Shown in pieces: positions 17,265 to 25,354 of a stretch of 33,968 nt of DNA. The DNA is from Lachnospiraceae bacterium. Lineage in GTDB: Bacteria > Bacillota > Clostridia > Lachnospirales > Lachnospiraceae. The stretch's first letter is position 1. Each line of letters starts with the position of its first letter. The notes below the pieces were generated by a model. That model saw nothing but the letters and a program-made list of their open reading frames with translations, ran no database searches and was not told the DNA's origin. The DNA is taken from NCBI GenBank assembly GCA_017393285.1, contig JAFORL010000158.1, positions 1 to 33,968 of the forward strand. The letters run 5' to 3'. The translations under genes were made by a program, and so were the position numbers.

Positions 17265-17552
17265 GTGGACAAGCAGGATCCGATACGAAGTCAATTTGGA
17301 AAAATTAAAAAGGAAGAAGTAACCTTGTCAGATCGTATGATTTTTATTCAACATTATGCGAAAGAAAAGGGACATTTTTCTTTTCGCCGTTTGTTGACAA
17401 AACAAAGTAGTAAGGTAGAGCTTATTGTTACTTTCCTAGGTGTTTTGGAATTAATGAAGGTAAGTGTAATACAGGTGGAGCAGAGTGGATTATTTGATGA
17501 TATACAAATTGCATTTACTGGAAAAGAAGTAGATTTATCGGAATGGGAATAG
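17265..17552 (+). CDS. scpA: ScpA C-terminal part, in the same frame after the TGA
   Basis: 95 residues from GTG 17265 (MDKQDPIRSQFGKIKKEE). This is the C-terminal winged-helix region of ScpA (LSDRMIFIQHYAKEKGHFSFRRLL, FLGVLELMKVSVIQVEQ), which contacts the cap of the SMC head. Only two codons (AGA CAG) separate it from the stop of the N-terminal part. The GTG has a modest GAAGACAG sequence before it, so re-initiation after the TGA could make it as a separate chain. Otherwise it is made only by read-through, or the stop is a mutation or sequencing error. The lack of further damage argues for recent origin or retained function. Confidence 0.8.
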   Translation: MDKQDPIRSQFGKIKKEEVTLSDRMIFIQHYAKEKGHFSFRRLLTKQSSKVELIVTFLGVLELMKVSVIQVEQSGLFDDIQIAFTGKEVDLSEWE

Positions 17553-17567
17553 TTTGGAGGCAAAAAA

Positions 17568-18143
17568 GTGGAAATAAAAGAGATAGAAGCACAAATTGAA
17601 GCAATTTTGTTTGCCATGGGGGAGGCAGTAGAATTAGAACGATTGGCAGCAGCAGTGGGACATGATAAAGAGACAGTTCGAAAGCTCATTTGTAATATGA
17701 TGGATCATTATGAAGAAGCAGATCGTGGTATTCGGATTGTGGAGTTGTCAGGTTCCTATCAAATGTGTACGAAAGAAGAAATGTACGATACTTTGGTACG
17801 AATTGCCCATGTGCCTAAAAAGCATGTATTGACAGACGTGCTTCTGGAAACTTTATCTATCATTGCTTATAAACAGCCTATTACCAAGATAGAAATAGAA
17901 GCAATACGAGGCGTAAAAACAGACCATGCCGTAAATAAATTGGTAGAGTACGAATTGGTTGAAGAAGTGGGACGTTTGGATGCACCGGGAAGACCAATCT
18001 TATTTGGAACTTCTGAACAATTTCTTCGCAGTTTTGGAATTGGTTCCTTAGATGAATTGCCGATTTTAAGTCAGGATGCATTAGAAAACTTTAAGCAGGA
18101 AGCAGAAGAGGAAGTGCAATTGCGTTTAGATTTGACCACTTAA
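17568..18143 (+). CDS. scpB: Segregation and condensation protein B
   Basis: Partner of ScpA in the SMC complex; forms a dimer of winged-helix domains that binds the middle of ScpA. The 191 residues are normal. Typical features are IEAQIEAILFAMGEAVELERLAAAVG at the N-terminus, LLETLSIIAYKQPITKIEIEAIRG and a LDAPGRPILFGTSEQFLRSFG near the C-terminus. GTG start with GGAGG, 15 nt after the scpA C-terminal part, so it is in one operon. It is intact, unlike scpA. Confidence 0.95.
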   Translation: MEIKEIEAQIEAILFAMGEAVELERLAAAVGHDKETVRKLICNMMDHYEEADRGIRIVELSGSYQMCTKEEMYDTLVRIAHVPKKHVLTDVLLETLSIIAYKQPITKIEIEAIRGVKTDHAVNKLVEYELVEEVGRLDAPGRPILFGTSEQFLRSFGIGSLDELPILSQDALENFKQEAEEEVQLRLDLTT

Positions 18144-18211
18144 ATGACTTAGCAGTATAAAAAATGCCGAATAGACAAGAAAACAGTATAACTTGAGATG
18201 GGGGATTAAGT

Positions 18212-20290
18212 ATGGATAAAGACGTTCGATTGCAGTGGAAATTACCTGAAAGACCTGAATGTTTTTTTGGCAGAGAAGAAGAAATACAGCAGTTGCAGGA
18301 TTATTTTGACAAAGGAAATAAAGTAGTTGTGGTACAGGGCATAGGTGGTATTGGTAAAACCGGCTTGGTGTCGCAATTTGCCTTAAAATACAGAGATCAA
18401 TACGAAACCATTACCTTTGCAAATTGTATTACAAATATACAAAGTCTGGTTGTTAGTGATGTGGAATTACCACTTGAAAATTTAAATAGAAATATGATGG
18501 ATGATGTGTTTTTTGAGCCGGAAGAGGAATATTTTGAGAAAAAAATGGCCTATTTGAAACAAACGGTTTCAGAAAAAAATTTAATCATCATAGATAATTA
18601 TAATTGTGATCAAGACCCTTACTTGGCAGAGTTCCTCGATTTGGGCTGTCGTATTTTGATTACTACAAGGAAGTCCTGGGAAGAGAGGGGAATATCTGTC
18701 CCAGTGTTATGTCTAGGTCCTGTTAGCAACAAAGAGAAAATCAAAATGATTTTTGAACATTATTATTTGCCAAAGGATCAAATAGAGGAAGATAGCATTC
18801 CACAATTGATTGATTTATTGCGTGGGCATACATTGGCGGTAGAGTTGGTTGCCAAGCAATTAAATGAAAAAAAGATAGATGTATTGGATCTTGTTCAAAT
18901 TTTTACAAAAAATGAAGATATTGTAAATACGAAAAAATTAGACTATGAGTTGGTTACCAAAATATTTGCGCAGGTTTTTCGTGTGAGAGAATTGGATGAA
19001 GAAGAAAAGCGTGTATTACGTTTCCTATGTTTTGTTCCATATACAGGGATTTCTAAAGAACTATTGGTGAAATATGGCAAGCGCGGAACCCATACAGCTA
19101 TTTTAAAGTTGTTGGGGAGTAGCTGGTTAAAGCAGATTGAATTGGATATTGTATGTATCCATCCGATTGTGGTAGACATGGTCATTACGGAGTTGGATCC
19201 AAACTGGAATAATACTAGTATTTTTATGGAAAATATGGCGAAAGACTTTATGGATGATGATATTTCTATTTACCGTTTGGAGCCAATGCTGGTAATTGCA
19301 GAAAATGCGCTGAAGATGATGGGAGTGGAAGATGTAGGCTGTATCAAAATGTTGATTGCCATTAGTCACACCTTTTATAAACGTTATCGAAAATATGGCA
19401 TTGCCATTGGTATGTTGCAGCATGCACTGCAATTACAGGATAGACAGTTGGAGGAGACACGAAGCAAGATTGTGATTTGTAGACAGCAAGAAAAAGAGTC
19501 TACCATGTATCAAAGTCTAAGCAAAAAATTAATGGAACAGGAAGAAAAAAGATGTATGATTCAGCATCAAATTGGTGAGATTTATTTCCTGAGTGAAAAA
19601 TATGAAGATGCTTTACATACCTTTATGAAGTTGAGTAAGAATTCTACGGTAGACGTATATTGTGATATTGCTAAGGTATATGCAAAAGTTAACGAATTTA
19701 AGAAAGCCATCGAATATGTGCAGGCTGGCTTGAAAATGAAGCGTACGAAGTATGGATTGGATGAAATTCCATTGGTAGATAGTTATCTTATGTTGGGAGA
19801 TATATGCAATAAACAGGGCGATGTCCGTATGGCTAAACATTGGTTGGATGAGGCTTTACGTATTGCGGAATCACAAATGAAAGTACAGCAAAAATGTGAA
19901 TTTTATGCACAGTATGCTGCAAAATTACAAGATATGAAACACTATGCAGAGGCTTTAGAATACCATCAGAAAACCTGTATTTTAAGCAGAAAAGTGTATG
20001 GGGAAATGCATGTATTTGTGGTGCATGCATATGCAGAGATGGCCAAGGACTATTATGCCTTGGAAGATTATGTCAGTGCATTACAATGTAGCCTGAGAGA
20101 ATTGCAATTGAGAAAGAAAATGCGTCGTGTAAAGACAAGGCTATATGTTGGAGTGACTCGATTGGTAAGTATGGTGAATGTGGATGCTTTGCCAAAAGAA
20201 ACCCAGGAAGATTTAAAAGAATTTACATCAGATTTCAATCGTTTGTTGAAAGAAAATCCGCAACAGGGATTTGAAATGTTAAAACAATAA
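18212..20290 (+). CDS. STAND NTPase (NB-ARC-like) with C-terminal TPR repeats
   Basis: 692 residues. After only about 17 residues comes FFGREEEIQQL, then Walker A GIGGIGKT (43-50), Walker B LIIID (124-128), the sensor motif ILITTRKS (148-155) and a GLPL-like motif GHTLAVELV (205-213). A winged-helix-like segment follows (about 255-330). Residues about 460-690 are tetratricopeptide-like pairs of helices (IGEIYFLSEKYEDALHTF; YLMLGDICNKQGDVRMA; YAEMAKDYYALEDYVSAL). Proteins of this class are ATP-dependent switches in transcription control, signalling or phage defence. This one has no recognisable N-terminal effector, DNA-binding or nuclease domain, so its output is unknown. It lies alone between scpB and rpsU, with a GGGGG ribosome site and codon use like its neighbours. 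Confidence 0.85.
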   Translation: MDKDVRLQWKLPERPECFFGREEEIQQLQDYFDKGNKVVVVQGIGGIGKTGLVSQFALKYRDQYETITFANCITNIQSLVVSDVELPLENLNRNMMDDVFFEPEEEYFEKKMAYLKQTVSEKNLIIIDNYNCDQDPYLAEFLDLGCRILITTRKSWEERGISVPVLCLGPVSNKEKIKMIFEHYYLPKDQIEEDSIPQLIDLLRGHTLAVELVAKQLNEKKIDVLDLVQIFTKNEDIVNTKKLDYELVTKIFAQVFRVRELDEEEKRVLRFLCFVPYTGISKELLVKYGKRGTHTAILKLLGSSWLKQIELDIVCIHPIVVDMVITELDPNWNNTSIFMENMAKDFMDDDISIYRLEPMLVIAENALKMMGVEDVGCIKMLIAISHTFYKRYRKYGIAIGMLQHALQLQDRQLEETRSKIVICRQQEKESTMYQSLSKKLMEQEEKRCMIQHQIGEIYFLSEKYEDALHTFMKLSKNSTVDVYCDIAKVYAKVNEFKKAIEYVQAGLKMKRTKYGLDEIPLVDSYLMLGDICNKQGDVRMAKHWLDEALRIAESQMKVQQKCEFYAQYAAKLQDMKHYAEALEYHQKTCILSRKVYGEMHVFVVHAYAEMAKDYYALEDYVSALQCSLRELQLRKKMRRVKTRLYVGVTRLVSMVNVDALPKETQEDLKEFTSDFNRLLKENPQQGFEMLKQ

Positions 20291-20331
20291 AATTATGGGT
20301 GGCAGAACATAGTAAAAAAATAAAAATACTC

Positions 20332-20359
20332 TTGACAGAAATGAAAATTCTGCTATAAT
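20332..20359 (+). promoter_or_regulatory. rpsU promoter, perfect consensus boxes
   Basis: TTGACA (20332-20337) and TATAAT (20354-20359) with a 16-bp spacer. The leader that follows carries a CAGTTGT (20390-20396) / ACAACTG (20410-20416) hairpin just before the GGAGGGAGG ribosome site, which might affect translation. Confidence 0.9.
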
Positions 20360-20438
20360 CATAATAGTGCTATTCAAAAAATACCCAAACAGTTGTATAG
20401 GCACAATACACAACTGGAGGGAGGTTAGGTGTGAGGCT

Positions 20439-20612
20439 ATGTCAAATGTAATCGTAAAAGACAACGAGACTTTAGATAGTGCTTTACGCAGATTCAAAAG
20501 AAACTGTGCAAAAGCAGGAATTCAGCAGGAAATTCGTAAAAGAGAGCACTACGAAAAACCAAGCGTTAGACGTAAGAAGAAATCTGAAGCTGCTCGTAAG
20601 CGTAAATTTTAA
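20439..20612 (+). CDS. rpsU: Ribosomal protein S21
   Basis: Small-subunit protein, 57 residues, very basic ([14 protein letters not shown] at the C-terminus). Start is ATG 20439 ([20 protein letters not shown]), the canonical S21 N-terminus. The frame is open to 20367, but those codons are leader. Strong promoter upstream and terminator downstream, so it is a separate unit ahead of yqfC. Confidence 0.97.
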   Translation: MSNVIVKDNETLDSALRRFKRNCAKAGIQQEIRKREHYEKPSVRRKKKSEAARKRKF

Positions 20613-20619
20613 TTACTAT

Positions 20620-20661
20620 AATACCTTCAGTGTAGGTAGACTACACTGGGGGTATTTTTTT
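20620..20661 (+). terminator. Terminator after rpsU
   Basis: AATACC..CAGTGTAG pairs with CTACACTG..GGTATT, with a short mismatch and a 5-nt loop, followed by seven T's. Confidence 0.88.
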
Positions 20662-20767
20662 CTTTATAGAAAACTTCATTCCGGTCTGTAAAGATACATG
20701 ACAGTTTCGTATCCGCTGTGTTCAGACGAAGCAAAAAACGATCGGTTCATGTGTAATCGTAAAACTG

Positions 20768-20797
20768 GTATATATGATCATTCGGTTGCATAAGTAT
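20768..20797 (+). promoter_or_regulatory. Putative sigma-E-type promoter of yqfC-yqfD
   Basis: GTATATA (20768-20774), 14 bp, then CATAAGTAT (20789-20797) resembles mother-cell sigma-E promoters (-35 KMATATT, -10 CATACAnT). In Bacillus yqfC and yqfD are sigma-E genes, which favours the match, but the boxes are not exact. Confidence 0.4.
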
Positions 20798-20825
20798 TAG
20801 TAAGTAGGTATTTGGAGTTTGTCCT

Positions 20826-21143
20826 ATGCGAAAAAAATGGAGACCGAAGGATTTCTCTTTGGAACGAAATCGTAGATTAGAAGAAATGTCCAGTTATATG
20901 CAGCTTACACCGGACGTATTGGCGGATAGTGCTTTGATCCATGTATATGGTATGCAATATGTAAGAATTGAAAATTATAAAGGAATAATCGGTTATCAGG
21001 ATACTTTTGTTAAGTTGATGACCAAAGATGGCTTGCTTCAAATTATGGGGAAGAATTTAGAATTGGCTTATTGTAGCGATATAGAAGTATGTGTGTCCGG
21101 CCGAATTCAACAAGTAATCTATGGAACGTCTTTGGATATGTAA
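20826..21143 (+). CDS. yqfC: Sporulation protein YqfC (YabP/YqfC family)
   Basis: 105 residues, small beta-rich protein of the YabP/YqfC family (GMQYVRIENYKGIIGYQDTFVKLMTKDGLLQIMGKNLELAYCSDIEVCVSGRI). In Bacillus it is made in the mother cell during sporulation; the molecular function is not known. ATG 20826 with GGAG upstream. Followed by yqfD after about 54 nt, the conserved pairing. Confidence 0.88.
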   Translation: MRKKWRPKDFSLERNRRLEEMSSYMQLTPDVLADSALIHVYGMQYVRIENYKGIIGYQDTFVKLMTKDGLLQIMGKNLELAYCSDIEVCVSGRIQQVIYGTSLDM

Positions 21144-21197
21144 AGCGGGAGAATTTGGTTCAAAAACAGAAAAATATTTCATGCTAGGAGAGGTCAC

Positions 21198-22463
21198 ATG
21201 TGGGAAAAAATAGGAAGATGGTTTCGGGGATATGTAAAGATTAAGTTACAGGGGATCTCGCAAGAACGTTTTTTGAACATTTGCCGAGGGCAAAATATTT
21301 ATATTTGGAAATTGCATAGAAGGAATGGCGATATTTGTGGTTATATCTATTTAGAGGATTTTTGGAATTTAAAAATCATTGCAAGAAAAACGGGAGTCAT
21401 ACCATATGTGGAGGAAAAGATTGGCTTTCCGTTTTTTTGGAATCGATTAAGTAAAAGAAAAGGAATTTATCTGGGCTTTTTGTCAGCAATTTGCATTTTA
21501 TATGGATTAAGCCTGTTTGTGTGGGAGATTCATATTGAAGGACAACACTATCACACCCGAGAACAGTTGTTGACGTATTTGGAACAATGTAATGTTCGCA
21601 CAGGGCAATGCTGTAACAGGATTGACTGTGCAAAATTGGAGGAGCAAATCCGTAGAAAATATACAGATATTGCATGGGTGTCTGCAAAATTAGAAGGCAC
21701 CCGGTTAAGCATTTCTATTGTTGAAACCAAAAAACAGAATAAAATAATTACCCATAAGGGTGGAAGACATTTGATTGCACCTTGCAATGGCCGGATTACC
21801 AAAATGGTTACCAGAATAGGCGTGCCTAAGGTAGTGAGTGGCCAGAGTGTGAAAAAAGGAGATATTTTAATAGCCGGTATCATAACCTATCAGGATGATT
21901 CGGAACAAATAGTGGGGCATAAGCCAGTTTGGGCAGAGGGAAAAGTAGAACTGCAATATGATAAAAAAGTTACATTTCGAACTCCTAAAATCGTACAAAA
22001 AAAGAAATATACAGGAAAAAAACATAATATTTATACTTGTCGTATAGCAGGAAAAAAATTTTATGTAACAAATCCTTTAAATTATTTTCACAAAATGAAA
22101 AAATATGATATAATTGCTAACGTGAATAAATTTTCATTGAAAAATAAATTGGTCTTACCGATTTATGTGGGAAGGTATACATATCGGGAGTATACTTATA
22201 AAACAGTAGCTTATCCGGATACCGCTTTGAAAAAACAATTGTTGGAACAGTATGCCGTATATAAAAAATATCTGCCGAAAGATCAGCAGATACAATGTTT
22301 ACATTCCTTATATCGTAAGGAAGGCAATGATTATATATTACAAGTACATTTACGCATTCACCAGGTGGTGCATGCATATAAAAGAGTGAAATCGAAAGAA
22401 TGGAGGTTGAAGCAGACAGATGAGCTTAACAGAAATCATGATGGAAGTGCCAATGGAACATGA
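21198..22463 (+). CDS. yqfD: Sporulation protein YqfD
   Basis: 421 residues. One clear membrane helix (about 96-112) follows an N-terminal cytoplasmic domain. The C-terminal part lies across the membrane and begins with a segment like the POTRA-type fold of the family (WEIHIEGQHYHTREQLLTYLEQ). It is partner of YqfC in the mother cell. ATG 21198 has an AGGAGAGG site. It ends with TGA at 22461-22463, 44 nt inside phoH in another frame, so translation of the two is probably coupled. Confidence 0.88.
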   Translation: MWEKIGRWFRGYVKIKLQGISQERFLNICRGQNIYIWKLHRRNGDICGYIYLEDFWNLKIIARKTGVIPYVEEKIGFPFFWNRLSKRKGIYLGFLSAICILYGLSLFVWEIHIEGQHYHTREQLLTYLEQCNVRTGQCCNRIDCAKLEEQIRRKYTDIAWVSAKLEGTRLSISIVETKKQNKIITHKGGRHLIAPCNGRITKMVTRIGVPKVVSGQSVKKGDILIAGIITYQDDSEQIVGHKPVWAEGKVELQYDKKVTFRTPKIVQKKKYTGKKHNIYTCRIAGKKFYVTNPLNYFHKMKKYDIIANVNKFSLKNKLVLPIYVGRYTYREYTYKTVAYPDTALKKQLLEQYAVYKKYLPKDQQIQCLHSLYRKEGNDYILQVHLRIHQVVHAYKRVKSKEWRLKQTDELNRNHDGSANGT

Positions 22464-23439
22464 GCAAAATGTTTGTGGACAACTGGATTGCCATATCAAA
22501 GTTATAGAAAGAACGTTAAATGTAACTGTAGTTGCCAGGAATGGACAAATGAAAGTCATTGGTAATCAGGGAAAAGTTGAGCAGGCGAGACGTGTGATGC
22601 AGAGTTTGATTACACTTTCAGAGAGAGGCAATGTGATTACAGAGCAAAATGTCAATTATGCATTGGCGCTTTCTATGGAAGAAAAGGAAGATGCCATTGT
22701 AGAAATAGATGGGGATTTGATTTGTCATACCATACAAGGTAAACCCATCAAACCCAAGACCTTGGGGCAAAAGAACTATATTGACCAAATCAGAAAAAAA
22801 ATGATTGTATTTGGTGTGGGACCGGCAGGAACCGGAAAAACCTATTTAGCAATGGCAATGGCGATTACCGCATTTAAAAACGATGAAGTTAATAAAATTA
22901 TTATGACTCGTCCAGCCATAGAAGCAGGAGAAAAATTAGGATTTTTGCCAGGAGATTTACAAAGTAAAGTAGATCCTTATTTGCGTCCTTTGTATGATGC
23001 TTTGTATCAAATTATGGGTGCAGAAAGTTTTATGAAGAATATGGAAAAAGGATTGATTGAAGTGGCACCATTGGCTTATATGCGTGGTCGTACACTGGAT
23101 AATTCTTTTATTATTTTAGATGAAGCGCAAAATACGACACCGGCGCAAATGAAAATGTTTTTGACACGTATTGGGTTTGGCTCAAAGGTAATTGTCACTG
23201 GAGATTTGACGCAAAAAGATTTACCTAAGGATGCAAAATCAGGTTTAGAAGAAGCCATGAAAGTGTTGGGAAAAATAGATGATATCGGATTTTGCCATTT
23301 GTCTAGCAAGGATGTGGTGCGTCATCCTTTGGTACAAAAGATTGTGAAAGCATATGATGCCTATGAGGAAAAGAAAAGCAAAAACCCAAATAGGAAAGTG
23401 AGGGTGAAAAAAATAAACAATGGAAGTAAGCAAAAATAG
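22420..23439 (+). CDS. PhoH family protein (ATPase)
   Basis: 339 residues. An N-terminal KH-like region (about 25-75) is followed by the P-loop ATPase domain: Walker A GVGPAGTGKTYLAMAMA, Walker B SFIILDEAQN, then VTGDLTQKDLP. PhoH-like proteins (PhoH/YbeZ) associate with YbeY and ribosome maturation or RNA metabolism; ybeY is two genes downstream. The start, ATG 22420, is 13 nt from GGAGG and overlaps the end of yqfD. The stop overlaps the start of the HD protein by 20 nt. Confidence 0.92.
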   Translation: MSLTEIMMEVPMEHEQNVCGQLDCHIKVIERTLNVTVVARNGQMKVIGNQGKVEQARRVMQSLITLSERGNVITEQNVNYALALSMEEKEDAIVEIDGDLICHTIQGKPIKPKTLGQKNYIDQIRKKMIVFGVGPAGTGKTYLAMAMAITAFKNDEVNKIIMTRPAIEAGEKLGFLPGDLQSKVDPYLRPLYDALYQIMGAESFMKNMEKGLIEVAPLAYMRGRTLDNSFIILDEAQNTTPAQMKMFLTRIGFGSKVIVTGDLTQKDLPKDAKSGLEEAMKVLGKIDDIGFCHLSSKDVVRHPLVQKIVKAYDAYEEKKSKNPNRKVRVKKINNGSKQK

Positions 23440-24688
23440 AGGATTTCAAAAAATAAAGACTAGGGCTTGCTATATTGGATTAGTAGGAATTACCATATTT
23501 ATTTTTGTTCATTTAAGACAGTTTCACATAATAAGCACCCTGGAGGCATTTAAATATATCTTTTTGGTTTCTTTTTTTCATATGCTATTTGCATCTGGAT
23601 TGTACAATGTAAGAAGAAATAAAAAGAGAGCATATACATTTGCACAAATCTGTTATGGCATGGCATTTGTATTTACAGGAATTTCCTTCTTCCTTTTACC
23701 CCATGGCAGTGGGTATGCTTTTTGGATGTTGGGAGGATGGATTTTAAGTATATTGTTGCATTATCATCTTGGATGCATCTATCAAACCTTTTTTTGCATT
23801 CTTTATGGAATGGTATTACACTGCGATATGAATACTTTTTCGTATATGCTTTTGATGAGTGTAGGTATGTGTCTGCTGGTGCCTTATATGAAAAAAATTT
23901 CTAATATAGGATATATTATATTGATTGGGTTATTTTCCAATGCCACCTTGTATATATTAACTGTCAATTTTCAGATATTCCGTATCCTGGCTTTGCATTT
24001 TCTTTGGGTAGAGCTTGCTGTTTTTGTTACACTATTGGGTGCTGTAATGGTGGCATGGCTCTTGCAGGGATATTTTGCTACCGGTGATTTTTCTTTTATA
24101 GACAGAGGTTTGTTTTATTTTTTTGATACAGAGATGGTTTACGCTGAAGAAACACAGGAGCAGTTCCATAAGGGACAAAAGAAACAGCCGGATTATGAAA
24201 AGTATTTGACAGAGGCATATCCATTGTATCTACAGTTCAAAACGAAAAATCAGGCAGTGTTTTGGCATTGTAACCGCGTAGCAGAGTTTGCAAAAGCCGG
24301 GGCACAGGTGATAGCTGGAAATGTTTCCCTTGCTTATTCAGGCGCCTTGTATCATGAAGTTGGGAAAATTAATCCGTCTGCAAACTATGTGGAGCAAGGG
24401 ATAAAAATAGGAGCAGAGTATGGACTGCCAAATGAGATTTTAGAGGTTATCGCAGAACATAATTTGGCATATGGAAAGCCGACTTCAAAGGAGGCTGCCT
24501 TGGTTATGTTGGCGGATAGTGTGGTTTCTATGTTGGAACAACGATCGCAAGATATAGATTTTGAAGAAAAAATACAATTGGTGCATAAGGTGTTTATGCA
24601 TCGTGTAGAACATGAAGCCTTGTCAAAATGTGATTTGACGATGCAGGAATATTATTTGGTTTTACAGCAATTTGAAAAACTGGCCTAG
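23420..24688 (+). CDS. Degenerate membrane HD-domain protein at the PgpH/YqfF position
   Basis: 422 residues: six or seven hydrophobic helices (about 15-230), then an HD-like domain (about 275-415). The position between phoH and ybeY is that of PgpH (YqfF), a c-di-AMP phosphodiesterase of about 700 residues. This protein lacks the large extracellular N-terminal domain. Its metal site is altered: H283 is kept, but the HD pair is H312-E313 (YHEVGK), the next histidine is replaced near Y323, the EHH motif is EHN (346-348), and only D366 (LADSV) matches. The segment between HD and the next helix is also short. I infer loss or change of catalysis. It could still bind nucleotide. It is clearly expressed in the operon frame and not a broken gene. 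Confidence 0.75.
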   Translation: MEVSKNRGFQKIKTRACYIGLVGITIFIFVHLRQFHIISTLEAFKYIFLVSFFHMLFASGLYNVRRNKKRAYTFAQICYGMAFVFTGISFFLLPHGSGYAFWMLGGWILSILLHYHLGCIYQTFFCILYGMVLHCDMNTFSYMLLMSVGMCLLVPYMKKISNIGYIILIGLFSNATLYILTVNFQIFRILALHFLWVELAVFVTLLGAVMVAWLLQGYFATGDFSFIDRGLFYFFDTEMVYAEETQEQFHKGQKKQPDYEKYLTEAYPLYLQFKTKNQAVFWHCNRVAEFAKAGAQVIAGNVSLAYSGALYHEVGKINPSANYVEQGIKIGAEYGLPNEILEVIAEHNLAYGKPTSKEAALVMLADSVVSMLEQRSQDIDFEEKIQLVHKVFMHRVEHEALSKCDLTMQEYYLVLQQFEKLA

Positions 24689-24737
24689 CCAAAATAAAGT
24701 TCAGATACAATTTGTATAGTATGACGGAGGAAATGTT

Positions 24738-25232
24738 ATGACTTTTCAATTTACAAATGAAACAGATAAAAAATTTCCATTTGATTATGAGACGCTTATT
24801 CAAAAAGTAGCTGTGCAGGTGTTGGATTATGAAAAGTGTCCCTATGAGGTTGAGGTAGAGATTACCATAACGGATAATGAAACCATACAAAAAGTGAATC
24901 AGGAATATAGACAAATCGATCGTCCGACAGATGTATTATCTTTTCCAAATGTGGAATATGAACGGCCGGGAGATTTTTCACATGTAGAAGAAGATCCCAT
25001 GGTATTTCACCCGGACACAGGAGAATTGTTACTGGGAGATATTATGATTTCTTATGATAAGATTGAAGAACAAGCAAAGGAATTTGGGCATAGTTTGGAA
25101 CGTGAGCTTGGTTTTTTAGTTGCCCATAGTATGTTGCATTTGTGTGGCTATGACCATATGGAAGAAGAGGAACGATTGGTCATGGAAAACAAGCAGAGAG
25201 AAATTATGGATTTGGTTGGTTTGTACAGATAA
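24738..25232 (+). CDS. ybeY: Endoribonuclease / rRNA maturation factor YbeY
   Basis: 164 residues. Zinc-binding motif HSMLHLCGYDH (HxxxHxxGYDH) near residue 135 and the preceding RPTDVLSFPN and LLLGDIMIS are diagnostic. It acts in 16S rRNA 3' processing and ribosome quality control. ATG 24738 with GGAGG; 49 nt after the HD protein. The usual downstream partners (diacylglycerol kinase, era) are not here; a hairpin-rich gap and a flippase follow. Confidence 0.96.
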   Translation: MTFQFTNETDKKFPFDYETLIQKVAVQVLDYEKCPYEVEVEITITDNETIQKVNQEYRQIDRPTDVLSFPNVEYERPGDFSHVEEDPMVFHPDTGELLLGDIMISYDKIEEQAKEFGHSLERELGFLVAHSMLHLCGYDHMEEEERLVMENKQREIMDLVGLYR

Positions 25233-25256
25233 AACCATCTACTTATTTTGGCACAA

Positions 25257-25345
25257 ATAGTCACCGAGAGCGCATGCGTGCGATTGCTTGTTGCGAACGT
25301 TAGCAGTTCGGTCCTTTGGCTGAACGGTTACAACAAATAGATTTG
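25257..25345. repeat. Hairpin-rich intergenic element after ybeY
   Basis: Contains CGCATGCG (self-complementary) and a stem GTTCGGTC...GGCTGAAC with G-T pairs. The right arm is like that at 33781-33811 (GTTCAGCC/GGCTGAA). Short ACAAATAG sequences lie on both sides. Perhaps a terminator and a dispersed repeat at once. Confidence 0.45.
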
Positions 25346-25354
25346 AGGTAAAGT

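Noticed and set aside
20479..20691. 70-codon frame overlapping rpsU in another frame
   Set aside because: It crosses the rpsU terminator and is a shadow of the S21 coding sequence.
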